Assembly (NCBI RefSeq): GCF_963259705.1
Contig: NC_081842.1
Span: 65,980,787-66,044,786 of the forward strand
Source of the DNA: Myotis daubentonii
Taxonomy: Eukaryota; Chordata; Mammalia; Chiroptera; Vespertilionidae
Length of the DNA stretch: 64,000 bases
Direction: 5' to 3'
A program made the position numbers and the translations under genes. The first letter of the stretch is position 1, and each line of letters starts with the position of its first letter. This document shows positions 1 through 12,165 of the stretch, piece after piece. Below the pieces are notes generated by a model. It had not been told where the DNA came from. It ran no database searches and was given only the letters and a program-made list of their open reading frames with translations.

Positions 1-138
1 TGCAGGCTCCATGGGTGTTTCTTTACTTTCCTGCAGTTCCGATTACCCCAACATAAGGAGCGACACCCTCATTATCAGGTAACACCATCGTGGTAAGACC
101 CCTGCTCAGCCTACTGCAGTGGTTTTAAATAGGCCATG

Positions 139-364
139 GGTCGCCCTAGATGGTTTGGCTCAGTGGATAGAGCCACGGCCTATGGACTGAAGGGTCCTGA
201 GTTCGATTCAGGTCAAGGGCACATTTCTGGGTTATGGGCTCAATCCCCAGTAGGGGGCGTGCAGGAGGCAGCAGATCGATTCTCTCTCATCATTGATGTT
301 TCTATCTCTCTCCCCCTCTGCCTTCCTCTCTGAAATCATAAAAATATATTAACAAAATAAAAAT
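139..364 (+). mobile_element. VES SINE (tRNA-derived), full length
   Basis: This is a non-coding retrotransposon copied by L1 machinery. The 5' part is tRNA-like, with an A box (TGGCTCAGTGG) and a B box (GAGTTCGATTC) for RNA polymerase III. The middle holds the family signature CCCCAGTAGGGGGCGTGCAGG, and the 3' end is a CT-rich stretch followed by AATAAAAATATATT and an A-rich tail. A 12-bp target duplication (AAATAGGCCATG) flanks it at 127-138 and 365-376, which fixes both ends. Confidence 0.95.
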
Positions 365-376
365 AAATAGGCCATG

Positions 377-1388
377 AATCGAACATCACTAGTCTCCATC
401 CACCCAGTCCCCTCACACCCTCTTTTGTCTTCGCCCTCCACACACACGCACACACACACACTCTCTGCTGGAGTCTGTAAAATGGGGTCAGGATTTCTAC
501 TTTAACCAAGGGCAATGCTTCCACACGGCCCACCTTCCCCACCCATCTCTGTCCCCAGTCCTGGGGGGTCTCTCCCTCCCTCCCTTCCATCTAACTTGGT
601 GGGCCCTGCTCTGCCCCCGCCTCCTGTGACCTCCTGTGACCCCCTATCTGCACCCCCCCCTTTCTCCTGCGGAGGAGGTCCCCAAAGGCTGTGTGGGGCG
701 GAACAAGGCTGTGTGAGGCGGGGCTGTGCAGGGTGGGCGAGGTGTTGTGGGTGGGGATGTTCGAACTTTACAGCAGGTGCAAAGCTGTGTGGGGTGAGCC
801 CAGGCAGGGCCTCAGAGGAGAGCTGGGGTGATGGGTCATGGGGAGGAGGAGGTGGGGGGATGTGGAGCCTGTCCTGTGGGAGAGGCACCAGGCTCCTTGG
901 CTGCCCCCACCAAGCAGCTTTTCTAGGCCCCTGCGCAGCTGTCACCCTCAGCCCCTTGCTGCCTCCCACTTCCTTTCAAGTTTTGGACACGGTTTCTCCG
1001 ACTCGCCCCGCCCCCCTCTCTGCTGTGTCTATGGGAGCCTGAAGCAGTCCCTTGGCCTCAGGCAGGTGCGCTTGGCCTGTCCCCCCTGTAATGGTGCTAC
1101 CCACTCTCCTGGAGTAGTTAGTGAAACTTAACAAATTAAAAGAAGCAGCTCTGAAGATTACATTGCACACTGAGAACGCCACAGGCTGCGGAGGGCTGTG
1201 TAGTCCAGGGCTCTCGGATCACATGTAGCAGCCTCCCACGCCACCAGGTCCCTCCTGGCTCCCATCCCCACCGGCCTCCGCCTAGGGCTCTGGCTAAACT
1301 CTGGGAGCTTCCTGAAGCCTCTCACCTCACACCTCACTTTCCAGTCCAGCCCACCAGTGCCCACAGCAAGCTAACCTATCAGTTGGAG
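377..1388. other. GC-rich unique stretch, no gene recognised
   Basis: A short (CA)n run lies at about 440-462. From about 500 to 1390 the DNA is GC-rich but poor in CpG, with G-rich runs such as GTGGGGCGG and AGGAGGAGGTGGGGGG. Several overlapping open frames exist on both strands because stop codons are rare at this composition; none resembles a known protein. It could be the 5'-distal part of the Helitron fragment that follows, but no Helitron 3' terminus was found here. Confidence 0.5.
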
Positions 1389-1500
1389 CGTCTGCCCCCT
1401 GGTGGTCAGTGCACATCATAGTGACTGGTGAAGTGGTGGAACTCCCAGCAGAACTCCAGTGGAGTGGACAATTTGCATATTAGGCTTTTATTATATAGGA
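1389..1500 (-). mobile_element. Helitron fragment (5' end only)
   Basis: On the minus strand it starts TCCTATATAATAAAAGCCTA, the same 5' leader as the complete Helitrons in this window, followed by the ATATGCAAAT block and the conserved CCCCTGGTGGTCAGTGC(A) block seen also at 43.3 and 43.7 kb. No 3' hairpin or CTAG was found upstream, so the other boundary is arbitrary. It abuts the next Helitron directly at 1500/1501. Confidence 0.7.
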
Positions 1501-2142
1501 CTAGGGGCCCGGTGCACGAAATTCGTGCACTGGGTGTGTGTGGGGGAGTGTCCCTCAGCCCAGCCTGCCCCCTCTCACATACTGGGAGCCCTCAGGCGTT
1601 GACCCCCATCACCCTCCAATCGCAGGATCGGCCCCTTGCCCAGGCCTGACGCCTCTGGCCTAGGCGTCCGGCCCGGGCAGCGGGGACCCACAGCTGCAGC
1701 GGCCCCACGATCGTGGGCTTCGCTTTAGGCCCAGGCAAGGGACCCCTAGCTTCTGGGACTGCCAGCTTCGACCGTGCCCAGCTCCCATCGCTGGCTCCAC
1801 CCCTACTTCCTGCTATCACTGGCCAGGGCGGCAAAGGCGCCTGATTCTCTGATCATGGCTGGGGGGCAGGGCAAAGGCGGCCCTAGGGCCGCCTTTGCCC
1901 TGCCCCCCAGCTCTTAGCTCCCCCCCCCCCCCCGGGTTTCCGATCACTGTCAGTGGCAGGGGGCTTCTTCCTGCTTTCCCTTTCGCCTCCCTGCATTGTG
2001 CCTAAGTATGCAAATTAACCACCATCTTGTTGGCAGTTAACTGCCAATCTTAGTTGGCAGTTAATTTGCATATAGCCCTGATTAGCCAATGAAAAGGGTA
2101 GCTCGTACGCCAATTACCATTTTTCTCTTTTATTAGTGTTGA
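1501..2142 (-). mobile_element. Non-autonomous Helitron (HeliBat type), 642 bp
   Basis: Rolling-circle DNA transposon without coding capacity. Read on the minus strand it starts with TC (2142-2141) after an A and ends with CTAG (1504-1501) before a T, the A|T target typical of Helitrons. The 3' hairpin is GTGCACGAAATTCGTGCAC, about ten bases from the CTAG end. Inside lie a 54-bp perfect palindrome (1858-1911), a C run (1921-1934) and an 18-bp palindrome TTGGCAGTTAACTGCCAA (2030-2047). There is no Rep/helicase gene, so it needed an autonomous relative to move. Confidence 0.93.
1858..1911. repeat. 54-bp perfect palindrome inside Helitron
   Basis: Both arms read GCTGGGGGGCAGGGCAAAGG then CGGCCCT on opposite strands and meet at CCCTAGGG without any spacer or mismatch. 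It can fold into a very stable hairpin or cruciform. It lies in the interior of the Helitron and is separate from the 3' terminal hairpin. Confidence 0.97.
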
Positions 2143-2159
2143 TTAAGTCATTCTATCCC

Positions 2160-2309
2160 TACTACAGCTCTTTTATATAGTTACTATTATTATACTAATT
2201 TTACTGGTGAGAAAACTAAGGCACAGAAAAAGATACATTTACCAAGGTAAAGTAGGTGACAGAGCCAAGGTTCAGTCCCAGGAAGTCTGATTCTAGAGCC
2301 TGCACTTTT
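2160..2309 (+). mobile_element. MIR SINE, 3' half
   Basis: Ancient tRNA-derived SINE. GTGAGAAAACTAAGGCACAG, then a degenerate AGGTAAAGTAGGTGACAGAGCCAAGG and CAGGAAGTCTGATTCTAGAG match the MIR core and 3' region in order. The Helitron abuts it upstream and a VES interrupts it at its end; GAGCC(G)GCACTTTTAACA resumes after the VES at 2531. Confidence 0.75.
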
Positions 2310-2530
2310 TTTTTTTTTTAATATATTTTATTGATTTTTTACAGAGAGGAAGGGAGAGAGATAGAGAGTTAGAAACATCGATGAGAGAGAAACATCAATC
2401 AGCCGCCTCCTGCACATCTCCCACTGGGGATGTGCCCGCAACCCAGGCACATGCCCTTGACCAGAATCGAACCCGGGACCCTTCGGTCCACAGGCCGACG
2501 CTCTATCCACTGAGCCAAACCGGTTTCGGC
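2310..2530 (-). mobile_element. VES SINE, full length
   Basis: The minus-strand copy begins at the tRNA-like head next to 2530 (GGTTTGGCTCAGTGGATAGA) and ends in the AATATATT/poly-A tail at 2310. A 14-bp target duplication with one mismatch, GAGCC(T/G)GCACTTTT, lies at 2296-2309 and 2531-2544. It landed in the end of a MIR. Confidence 0.93.
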
Positions 2531-2544
2531 GAGCCGGCACTTTT

Positions 2545-5451
2545 AACAAGTTTACCTATTCTGTAGTAGCAAAATGCCAAATTATAACTTATCTTTATAT
2601 AAATCTAAAATTATTCACACTTTCTCTGTTTTTTGTGGAATAATTTTTATTTTAAAAGAGATTTTACCAATGGCCCTTGTGTTTCCCTTCAATTTGCATA
2701 TGCTGGGGAAATGAAAGGTGATATGATATGTGATTCCCTAGATGTAAATCTGTCTAAACTGTTTATATGCTAATAATCTAAGCAATTCTTTTTAAAAAAA
2801 AGGATGCTACCATCTTTGTAATTTTTAAGCCAGCCTCCAGCAAAGACATAGATGCATATAAGAGAATACATCCCAGCTTAGTACTTTACCTCCCATGACA
2901 AAGCCGTTCTCCTTTCTTTTTTATTCTCCTGCACCAACTTTCTACCTTTAAGCCCTTCTCTGCTTCACTTTTCCATATAACAGTTATTTTTATCTCAATG
3001 CAAATCTTAAAGTAGGCTTTGTTAAAACACTCACATATTGTAAAATGAGAGGTTGGATTAGATGATCTCCAAGTCCCTCTAGGAAGACTCTATGATCTAT
3101 CTATATATTTGATGAAGATCCTATTTCTATGAAGAAAAAAATATATACAGTAATCTGTAACCAGCACACATCATGACAGGCAATGATGTAGAAAATTTTG
3201 ATCCAGAATTTAAAGTCTGGTTATATTCATTACAGATTTTTAAAAAATTTCAATAAATTGCTTCAAAGAAAAAGATACTAATTTTACATTTGTTGTGTAA
3301 TTTGCCTGTGTGGAAGGGGCAATACAAATTTACTCACTTTGAAGATCTAAGTGCATAATCAAGGGGTATTTATTAGAAAATTTATACTAAGTAACTGATA
3401 ACCTGGGACTTTGATTAATTCAAGTTTCAGAAACATGACAACTAAAATGCTAGAGGCAAGTCCTTGTTCATTTAAAAGGTATGCAAGTATAGTATATCTT
3501 TCCACATGTCCTTGATTCTTGATTTTTAACACCACATACAACTCAACCACTTCTCCCCCACAGCACAGTATAGCATACTCAACTTTTCCTTCATATTTGT
3601 TATGGTACAGCATATTTGTTATGGAACAGTACAGATTAGTAGTTTTTTGGATCATTATGCTAAAGGCGTTAGGCACTTTTGTATTATGATTTTTAAAAAT
3701 TATTTATGTTTTATCTCTTCAGCACTCAATGTTTTATTACAATGTTTGCAGAGTTAAACGGGCCAATTTACACTTATCCTAGCTACTTATTCCTCTGTGT
3801 CTCAAATTAATATATCAACTAGTTATCCCTTAAAAACTTATTGAGTGTCATAAAGCTAAGAGGAACTAGTTCAGAGAAAAACATGTTCCCTGCTCTCTAG
3901 GAACTCATAGAAACAGGTAGGAAGGTAAATAAATGGGAATGTTAACAATTGCTTTCTGGGTTGTTGGAAGGATTAATAAATAAGTAAAGAAAACTATAAT
4001 TATATGGTACTTTGAAAACCTACACCACAACTCAATGATATGCATTCCGTCTTTCCAAATATAGGGTGTACATGGCGTTAAAGCAAATAAAACAATGGGA
4101 CACTGGAATATGCAGCTGGACTTTACATTGGCTGCTCTTCAGAGTGAATCTCTTTGGAGTCCTGAGACCCTGAATGGCTTTAGGTCAGGATACAGTTGGT
4201 AGTGGTAGCGAAGGGAAAAGGCAATGCACTAAGATTCTTATTATACCTGCTTTTAAAAATGTAGGTGCATGGGGATACCTACAAGTTTCTTTAGCTTCCT
4301 GGTAATTTGAATGACCTGGGATATATTTCTTCTGTGCAATAGTTGTATTAATCATCAGTTTTTCATTTGTTTATTTTGTTAAAAATAAAGTATTGTGTTC
4401 TTTCTGTTATTAAACCTACTGTCAAATGAGTAGTCAGTGTTAATAATATGAAAGTAGTAAAATATAAATGGTAATCTTTTACATATCCTGTCATTGGGGT
4501 TTATCTTCAAAAGGAAAACTCAGTCTCTATTTACTTTTCAAAGGTAAACTCCATTCCTAGAGAAAGAGTCAGTATTCTTGATTTTCTCTGTTCTTCTTAT
4601 TTGCTGATTAATCCAGAATCACTTTTGGCTCTACAAAACTTCATTTCTTCCTATTTATCAGTGGTCTAGGTCTACTGACTTCATGTTGATTATGCAGATT
4701 AATGATTTGGTTGTTGAAAAGCCCAATAGTTTAAAAGTATCATGGGAAGCGAGAAAGACTTCCTTATCCTTTTTAATGATGCAGCTACTATAGATTTTTT
4801 TATGATGAACTTGATAAAGTGATAAACTGGGCAGTTTGATTATATAATAGTCTTTTTGCTATTGGACTTTTCCAGTTTTAGGTTATGGTTTTAATGCATC
4901 TATTTAAGAATTATTGGGTTGAGGTACCAAACTATCTCTGAGTTAATCTTTAAAAATCAGTTGTTATTGAATAGCTATAGAAAAGTTACCTCAAGTGCAG
5001 ACAGAGGATCTTCATTTTTATCGTATAGTACATATGTGTCCAATATAGTGTATACATGCCAAGTCAGTTATCACTAAAGTTCATTATACTGACAATTAAT
5101 TTAGGGGAAAATGACTGGCAATATATTATATGTAAACATTTATTTCAAAGGGAAAATATGATAGATTTGTCCTATGTGATAAAATATGCAAACTAGTCTT
5201 AGAAAATTGGAACATTTTCATTTACAATATGAATAATCCATTAAATGCCCTCATGTATTCTCTTTGCCCTATTTAGTTTCATTCTCATTTTGTTATAGAT
5301 CACAAGTTCCATAAGAACTCCTGCATATTCACAAAGAACTTTGTCTTTAAATCTTGGCAACCTATTTTCCAATCTTCCTTTCCACTCCATCAACCTAGGA
5401 CTGGTGATTTCAGGAGTATGCTGAACAATGGAGTCTTTTAAAACATGATCT
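2545..5451. other. AT-rich unique DNA
   Basis: No gene is visible. About 3035-3110 carries GTAAAATGAGAGGTTGGATT and AGATGATCTCC, which resemble the tail of an old MIR/THER-type SINE. The longest open frame (105 codons, minus strand, 3359-3676) has no recognisable domain and sits in AT-rich DNA. Confidence 0.45.
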
Positions 5452-5933
5452 TGTATTAGTTTCCCATGGCTGCTTTAATAAATTACTACAAACTTGTTGA
5501 CTTAAAACATCAGAAATTCATTTTCTCACAGTTGTGGAGCCCAGAGTTCCAAAATCAGTATCACTGGGCTAAAATCAAAATGTTGGCAGGGTAGTGTTCC
5601 TTCTGGAGGATCTAGGGGAGAGTGTGTTTCCTTGCCTTTTCCAGCTTCTGGGTGACTTCCAACATTTCTTGGCTTGTGGCTGCATCACTTAAATCTCTGC
5701 TTCCATCGTCTCATTGACTTGTCCTCCTGTGTCTGGGTGAAATATCCCTATTATAAAGATACATGTTATTACATTTAGGGCCCATATAGATAATCCAGAA
5801 TAACCACCTTTTCTCAAAACCTTAACTTAATTGCATCTGCAAAGTCCTTTCCTGCCATGTAAGGTAACATTCATAGGACCCAGGGTTGAGGATGTAGATA
5901 TTATTTGGAGAGAACAGTGTTCAGCCCACTACA
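5452..5933 (-). mobile_element. MLT1-type LTR (ERVL-MaLR), solo
   Basis: On the plus strand it opens TGTATTAGTTTCCCATGGCT and closes GTTCAGCCCACTACA, the reverse complement of an MLT1 LTR. Internal landmarks in the right order are TTCTCACAGTTGTGGAG, GGGCTAAAATCAAAATGTTGG, CCTTGCCTTTTCCAGCTTCT, GGGCCCATATAGATAATCCA and GCCATGTAAGGTAACATTC. There is no internal retroviral coding region next to it, so it is a solo LTR from an ancient endogenous retrovirus-like element. Confidence 0.85.
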
Positions 5934-8645
5934 CCACCTGAACCTGTGCACCTACTCTCCATCTCCTGCCTTGTCTTTTCTGCTAGCACCCTCAGCCAAA
6001 CCAAGAAAATATGAGTAATGTCCAAATATTTAAATTTCCCATGCACTCTCTGTACTTTAGATGGAACAATTGGACAAATGACATAGCAGATCCAAGCATT
6101 AAGACTTTATAGGGTTGCATAAGGCTCGTCCATGAGCAATGGTCTGCAGATTTGTATATTTTCTTTGGACTGGCCCACATAATTTCTATCCTAACTCTGA
6201 GGACAGTTGCCTGAAGAAACCCGGTTCTGCTTTTCTCACTGTTAACCTTTCTCTATCATTGCGCCTAAGGCACACAGAACCGTATAGCTCAATCAAATGT
6301 TAACTCCCTGTCACACTCCATTCAGGAAAACTGTATGCCAAAGCAGTGGGTCTTGAGTGTTTATTCTTATGCTACATAATGAAGAGGGACATTGCAGAAA
6401 GGTGGCTGTGGGGAAAACATCTGGAAGAAATAAATTTCCTAGGATCAAAGGGCTCCGTGTGCAGCCCAGAGGGTCCTCAGGGTGCTCCTTAGAGCAAACA
6501 AACAATTCTCTTGATGAGTCACTGCAATTTTCTTCTGCCAAAAGCCCACATGTGTTGCAAGATCTCAAGGAAAAGGGGTGGAGTAAGGAGAGAAAAGGAA
6601 AATTAAAGAGGCCAACAAAAGTGATTTTAAAAAGAACTTAACCAAAACACTAAAGGAAATTTCAACATGATTACAGTCCTTTAATACACCTAACCATCCT
6701 CAACATTGTATCACTTATTAATTTTTGCAGAGTAAAATTAAGTATAACAAAATATTTTAAAAAAACACAAAATACAGAGATGCAAAGAAAGGATGTTGGG
6801 CAAGAATACCGCCTCTGAAACAACATATTTTTTTTTCTTTGCTCTAACATGAAAATTGGCAGAGGAGCGTAAAGCTTAGGACTATGTCTCGAACCCTAGC
6901 CAGTGGCATTTTACTGAGGAAAAAAAAAGTTACTTATGAATCAGTACAGCCATGCTTTGTTCTGCATGAGTGTTTTAATAGAGCTGGTGTAATATAAGGA
7001 TCAGGTGGGCTCATGGGAATGGAACAAAAGGTTTTGTAAAATTAAAGCAAAATAATTATAGCTCTAGGTGCAAAGCGAACATACTCCAGCAGTTGATAGC
7101 AAGGACCTGCTCAAAATGGAGAAGGGAGGGGGCATGCTGGAAGTTTTTCTTTCTTTTTTTTTTTTTCCACTAACAAAGGCTTTTAATAGGTAACAGTTGT
7201 AAAGCGTCTTTGAAAGTAATTAACGCACCCACACAAAAAATTATTAAAATGAAAATTTAAGGAATTGTCTAAAATGAATTAATTAACAAAAAAAGGAACA
7301 TTATGCCTTATTTTTTTTAAGAAGGAGAGAAGGTTAAGCAAACCAGATTTTTATGAGATTGCATTTTAAAATGTTCTTGGTTTACTTAGTATCTGAATAG
7401 CCCTAAAAAAGAGAGTTGGCAAGATTTATTATTATTCACTCCCTTTAGAAATATTAAATTGGGACGGATATAAAATGGGAATTAATTTGCTCTACCTGAA
7501 CCTCAAAGCCCCTCAAAATTATGATATCTTTATAAGATGCCCAAAGTTTTTAATAAGTTTCTAGGGACCTGTAGGAAGCAGAACATAGTGTTCAAAAGAA
7601 GAGAAAGGTGAGTGCTTTTTCCTCAAGTGGCCTCCTTCCCACACTCCTCTTAACCAGTCTCGTAGAACTATGCTTCCTGTTTTGGCCTCATGGAATACAA
7701 AAAGAAAGCTGCAAGGTATGGTGTTAGGAATTTGTGCCTCAATGTGTTTTCTGTCTCTACAGAAAAAAAAAATTAACTGCATTTATCCTGTTTCTACAAG
7801 AATTTAGTAATCGCTATATTTATTTTTCCTTCTATTTTCTTTTGTATTATTTCATACTGTGATGTAATTACGAAGTGGAATATGTATAACCTGCTGAGAA
7901 TTTACCCTTTAACATGAGAGTCATTTCCAGTTGATTGCGAAAGTAGATGTTTTCAGCATGTTGTTGTTATACCTCCAAAAGTTTTAGGTTCTAAAGTTGA
8001 GTAATTCTTCAAAGGTCAAAGTTCTCTAAACCTTCCATGCTGAAAAAGATCACCAGAAATCATTGTCTTTTTGACAATATTCTTTTGTTCGGTTGAGACC
8101 AGAAACTGGCTTTGTGAAAAATGTGAATAAGAAAGAAAATTCATTTTGAAAGGTATATTTGAAAGATAGCTCTGGTGATGCCATATAAAATACATAATTG
8201 TAGCTTTGCAAATCATTTCCTTTAAGTGCATCGTGGTGAGACAGCTCATGTAGTGGTGAAAGCACACCCTTGTATCCATATGATCTGTGAATTTTGAATA
8301 GGATTGCTTGGATCTTCTTTGTCTTGTTTTCATTATCACTTCATAGGTTGTTATAGTCAGTCTTTATAATCCTTTGCACTATTGTCAGATTTCTCGTTTC
8401 CATTTTCAAGACAGTGGATTTAGGTGTTGTGAGCAGTGAAGCACCATTAATGTAGTATTCTTGCCTGTGAAGAAAAGGCGCATTTGTGAAGCAACTTGGA
8501 GAGGACACTCTGCACTCCTCATGATATTTGTTTGTCCTTCAGTTCTGTATCATTCCACTTTATCCGTGAAAATGATTGAAAAAAAGGAAAATCAAGAAAA
8601 AAATGTGTTTGTAGTACCAAGAACTCTCTGTTAAAATATTCCTCA
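5934..8645. other. Unique AT-rich DNA, no feature recognised
   Basis: Contains only short open frames (up to 107 codons) without known domains. There are short T runs at about 7149-7166 and A/T-rich low complexity at 6750-6770. No transposon ends or RNA genes were recognised. Confidence 0.45.
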
Positions 8646-8882
8646 CTAGAGGATAGTTTTTCCATTGAGTTATAGAGTGGAAGGGAAGGAAAGAAGGGGA
8701 AAGAGATAAAGAAAGGAACATCAATGTGAGAGACACACATCAATTGGTTGCCTCCTGCATGAGTCTGGACTAGAGCCAGGGATTGAACCTGCAACCTAGG
8801 TATGTGCCCTTGCCTGGGAATCAAACCCAAGACTCTCTGGTGCATGGGAGACGCTCTAACCACTGAGCACACCGGCCAGGGC
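8646..8882 (-). mobile_element. Older VES-related SINE
   Basis: A tRNA-derived bat SINE of the subfamily whose head reads GCCCTGGCCGGTGTGCTCAG on the minus strand and whose body carries ...CACATCAATTGGTTGCCTCC on the plus strand. It lacks the CCCCAGTAGGGG signature of young VES and is more diverged. The same subfamily recurs at 25.2, 31.7 and 59.6 kb. Confidence 0.8.
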
Positions 8883-8892
8883 TGTGTTTTTC

Positions 8893-8935
8893 TTTTTCTT
8901 TTTTAATTAAATTTATTGGGGTGACATTGGTTAAT
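8893..8935 (-). mobile_element. Tiny L1 3'-end fragment
   Basis: TTAAATTTATTGGGGTGACA then TTGGTTAATAG is recalled as the reverse complement of a 3' end of bat LINE-1 elements. Only about 40 bp is present, directly next to the SINE, so the assignment rests on this motif alone. Confidence 0.4.
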
Positions 8936-9007
8936 AGTAGTTTCTGATCCAACTCTTTAGTATATAATTTTAAACTATTATGTCCATTGGCCATTGAACT
9001 GAAATGG

Positions 9008-9855
9008 TCTATTACTTTCCTGTTGCTGCTATAACATATGACCACAAACTTATCAGTTTATAACATTACAAATTTATTATTTCATAATTCTATAGAACAG
9101 AAGCTTGAGTTGGCTCAACCAGCTTTCTTGGTCCCAGTTTTATAAGACCAAAATCAAGATGTCCGTTGGTTGGATTATTTATTAGGGGCACTGGGAAGAA
9201 TCCTTTTCCAAGCTCATTCAATTCTTGTGGTTGTGGGAACAAGATCTCCATTTCTTTGATGGCTGTCAGCTGGAGGCCATCCTTAGCTTTTTGCATGCAG
9301 GATCCTATATCTCAGAGCCAGCCAGAGTGCCTTGAATTATTATCATACTTGGAATCTCTCAGACTTTCCCTCTACAATATTTTTCCCCAAAATTTCAGCC
9401 AGAAAAATTTCTCTGCTTTTAAGGTAGATTGCGCCCCCTTAGATAATCTAGGATTCTCTTCCTATTTTAAAGTCCATAATATTTTTAAAGAAAAACTTTA
9501 TTTTATTTACTTATGTATTTATTTATTATTGATTTCAGAGAGGAAGGGAGAGGGAGAGAGAGATAAAAATATCAATGATGAGAGAGAATCATTGATTGTC
9601 TTCTCCTGCAGGCTCCCTACTGAGGATTGATCCCACAACCCAGGCATGTGCCCTTGACTGGAATCAAACCTAGTACCCTTTAGTCCACAGGCTGATGCTC
9701 TATCCACTGAGCCAAACTGGCTAGGGCAAAAGTCCATAATCTTAATTACATCTACAAAGTTCCTTTTCCAAGTAACCTAACATTTTGCTATGTAATGGAG
9801 GTTCTGGGTATTAGAATGTGAACATTTTTGGGATGTAATTATTTTGCCTACCACA
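9008..9855 (-). mobile_element. MLT1-type LTR split by a VES
   Basis: The plus strand starts near TACTTTCCTGTTGCTGCTAT and CACAAACTTATCAGTTTATA and ends GTAATTATTTTGCCTACCACA, the reverse complement of an MLT1-family LTR. Intermediate blocks such as CCAAAATCAAGATGTC and ATCTACAAAGTTCC fit the family. The VES at 9481-9728 interrupts it; both halves rejoin exactly at the duplicated target. It is strongly diverged and has no internal genes. Confidence 0.75.
9481..9728 (-). mobile_element. VES SINE inside MLT1 LTR
   Basis: The tRNA-like head lies at the right end (CCAGTTTGGCTCAGTGGATA on the minus strand). The CT-rich part and ATAAA-type tail run to 9481. A perfect 12-bp target duplication, AAAGTCCATAAT, flanks it at 9469-9480 and 9729-9740, within the older LTR. 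Confidence 0.95.
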
Positions 9856-12153
9856 GATCAATTCAAGAAGGATGGGTCACCCCAGTTAAGAATTTCTTAA
9901 TATTCTTTTTTTTTCTCTAGAAGTAGAAGTAAATACTTAGTTTGAATACTTATAAAATGTACCCATATGTTTACTCCTAGGAATTTAAACATCTATCCTT
10001 ATATATGTCATTGAGCTTGGTAGAGTGGGTTTTTTTTCTTTTTCTTCTTTTTTTTTTTTTTTTCTCACTTGATAAATACAATGGCTAGGGCACAGGAAAA
10101 ACCGAGTTGACCAAAATTGCCTGAGCTAGAGCAGAGGTTTTCTGATTTATGGTACAGGTTCTAGGCCTCAACACCCTTTTATTCTCCACAAAGCATGCTA
10201 GAAACCATAGTGATAGACCAACTGGAAAAAGGAAGTAAGACTGAGTGAACCAACAATGAGATTACTAAAATATTAGCAGAGATGATGTACATGGAGGGCT
10301 GAGATAAATGCAGTTATAACTTTCCAAGAAATAGGAAAATCTCCAGTCTTTCACTGGTATATAAGAGAGTATGATCTGATATGTGAAAACATGACACAAA
10401 CCATAGTGAAATTGGTCAGGTAGGTGGCAGCATTTTGATACAGGGGTTGGCAAGGTAGACAAAAGATGCAGTAGTAAAAATCCAAGTTGAATAAGGACCT
10501 CATTTAGTTTACAACTGAAATTAAGGAGAAATATTCTAGCACCCTAGGGAAAGGGACCAGAAATAAATCTTTTGATAAGATTGAAGAAAGGGCTAAGAAA
10601 GTCAAAAGGAAACAAGGTCAAAGGGAGATAAGGGAGAGGAACTGGGGACAAAGTTATCTACACTTTACGGTTTTACCCAAGGTGGGTTTTGATGTCTAAG
10701 ATGTAGGGGTTGCTTTGGATATTAGAGATAAATTCAGGTAAATTTACTAGTTTGTAATTTCTGTTATTCCCTTTCCTTTCCTCCCCTCCTTCCTTACTTC
10801 CTCTTCCCCATAGTTCTTTTTTTTTTCTTTCTTTTCCTTTTCAAGTACTCTTCAGAGAAGAAAGTTTAAGCAAAGGTTATTTTGAGTAAGCCCTGCCCCC
10901 CATTTAAAAAAATGCCTAATGAGGTAATATCTATATAAAAATATCTCTCCATCTTCTTTTTCAACATTTTGTTTTCTACTTTATAATTATCATCTATGCT
11001 AAAATTTTCCCCAATTAATAAATAAAACAAATAATTAATTGATTTGTGAATTAACATAGAAATTGATGAAATTACACTGTAATTTTTTTCAGTGGTCTAA
11101 GTTATTTTTAGAGATGCGGGCAAGGCCATCTCCAACTTCAGTGAAGAGTAGAAAAAGATTCCAGCTTTGGCTGTCTTGAATAAAAACTTCCTATTACCAT
11201 AGGAGTGAAGAGAGACTCCATCATTTCATACAAGACTCTCTTTGTACCATCATTAATTCTTTTTTTAGAGAATGATTTTGGGAAAGCAAGAAAAAGATGA
11301 CTGTTATTATGGATTTCTGTTAGCAGTTCAAAACGTTGCTCTGCAGTTTCCCCTATGCCCTGTTCTTGTAGGATTTGAATTTTCCAGGTGGATTGACTTG
11401 ACTATCAAAAAGTCAAGTTGATTTTTCTTTATGCAGATTAAGTTGATAACTGGCTGAATAAAATGTTAAGAAGAATTAGGAAAGGTAGGATTTTAAAGCT
11501 ATTTAACACAACAAACAAATTTTCTGCGGCTATTTTGATCTTTTTTTTCTTTTAACTTCTCCAGGGAACACATTGTGAAGTTACAGCTTCCTGTTCCATG
11601 AAGTATTTCTTCCTTGACCTACCTACCATAACTACTTAGCTTTCACTTAAAGAAAAAAATGTTTCCATTCCACTATTGAATCTTTTTAAAGAAAAATCAA
11701 GGCAGAGTCTTGTTCACACAAAAGCATTCAGAACACTAGTTTTAAAGAGACATTAATTGTTGCACTAGATGTTTTTAACTTTGTTCTTGTTCAGAATACA
11801 GGAGTGCAACCCTGTCTTGTCTTTCTTTTAGCCTGCAGACTTTTTATTATTTTCTGTGACCATGTCAGATTGTTTCACTGTCAATCCCAGCTAGCCTCCT
11901 CATATTTCCTCTCCTCCTGTTTTCATAACTTTCCTCTTATTCTTGCTTTGCCTCCATCTTCTTATGTCCCCCAATATTCCTCATACTTAGAATCATCTGT
12001 AACTTCTCATCTAGACGAATACCTCTTAATTATGATCTAGACTAAAATCCCATTTCTTAATAGTTCTTGTCTACATAGGCAGCCTCTTTTCTATCAATAA
12101 CTTCTCTTGGTAACCATTCTGCACTCATTAGGCTAGGTATATTAAACAAACAA
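9856..12153. other. Unique AT-rich DNA with pyrimidine tracts
   Basis: A poly-T tract lies at about 10028-10064. A pyrimidine-rich stretch (CCTTTCCTTTCCTCCCCTCC type) runs about 10766-10845. No gene, RNA or transposon was recognised. The open frames of 63-78 codons carry no domain. Confidence 0.45.
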
Positions 12154-12165
12154 AAATAAATTCAC

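Noticed and set aside
502..1364. Overlapping open frames of 68-175 codons on both strands
   Set aside because: GC-rich DNA lacks stop codons by chance. The products are low-complexity Pro/Gly/Ser-rich, several frames are open at once, and no domain is visible.
5452..5933. Possible endogenous retrovirus with genes
   Set aside because: Only LTR sequence is present here and at 9.0, 12.7 and 53.0 kb. No gag, pol or env-like frame adjoins any of them.
9166..9630. 154-codon plus-strand frame
   Set aside because: It runs across an MLT1 LTR into a VES SINE, so it is a chance frame over two unrelated repeats.
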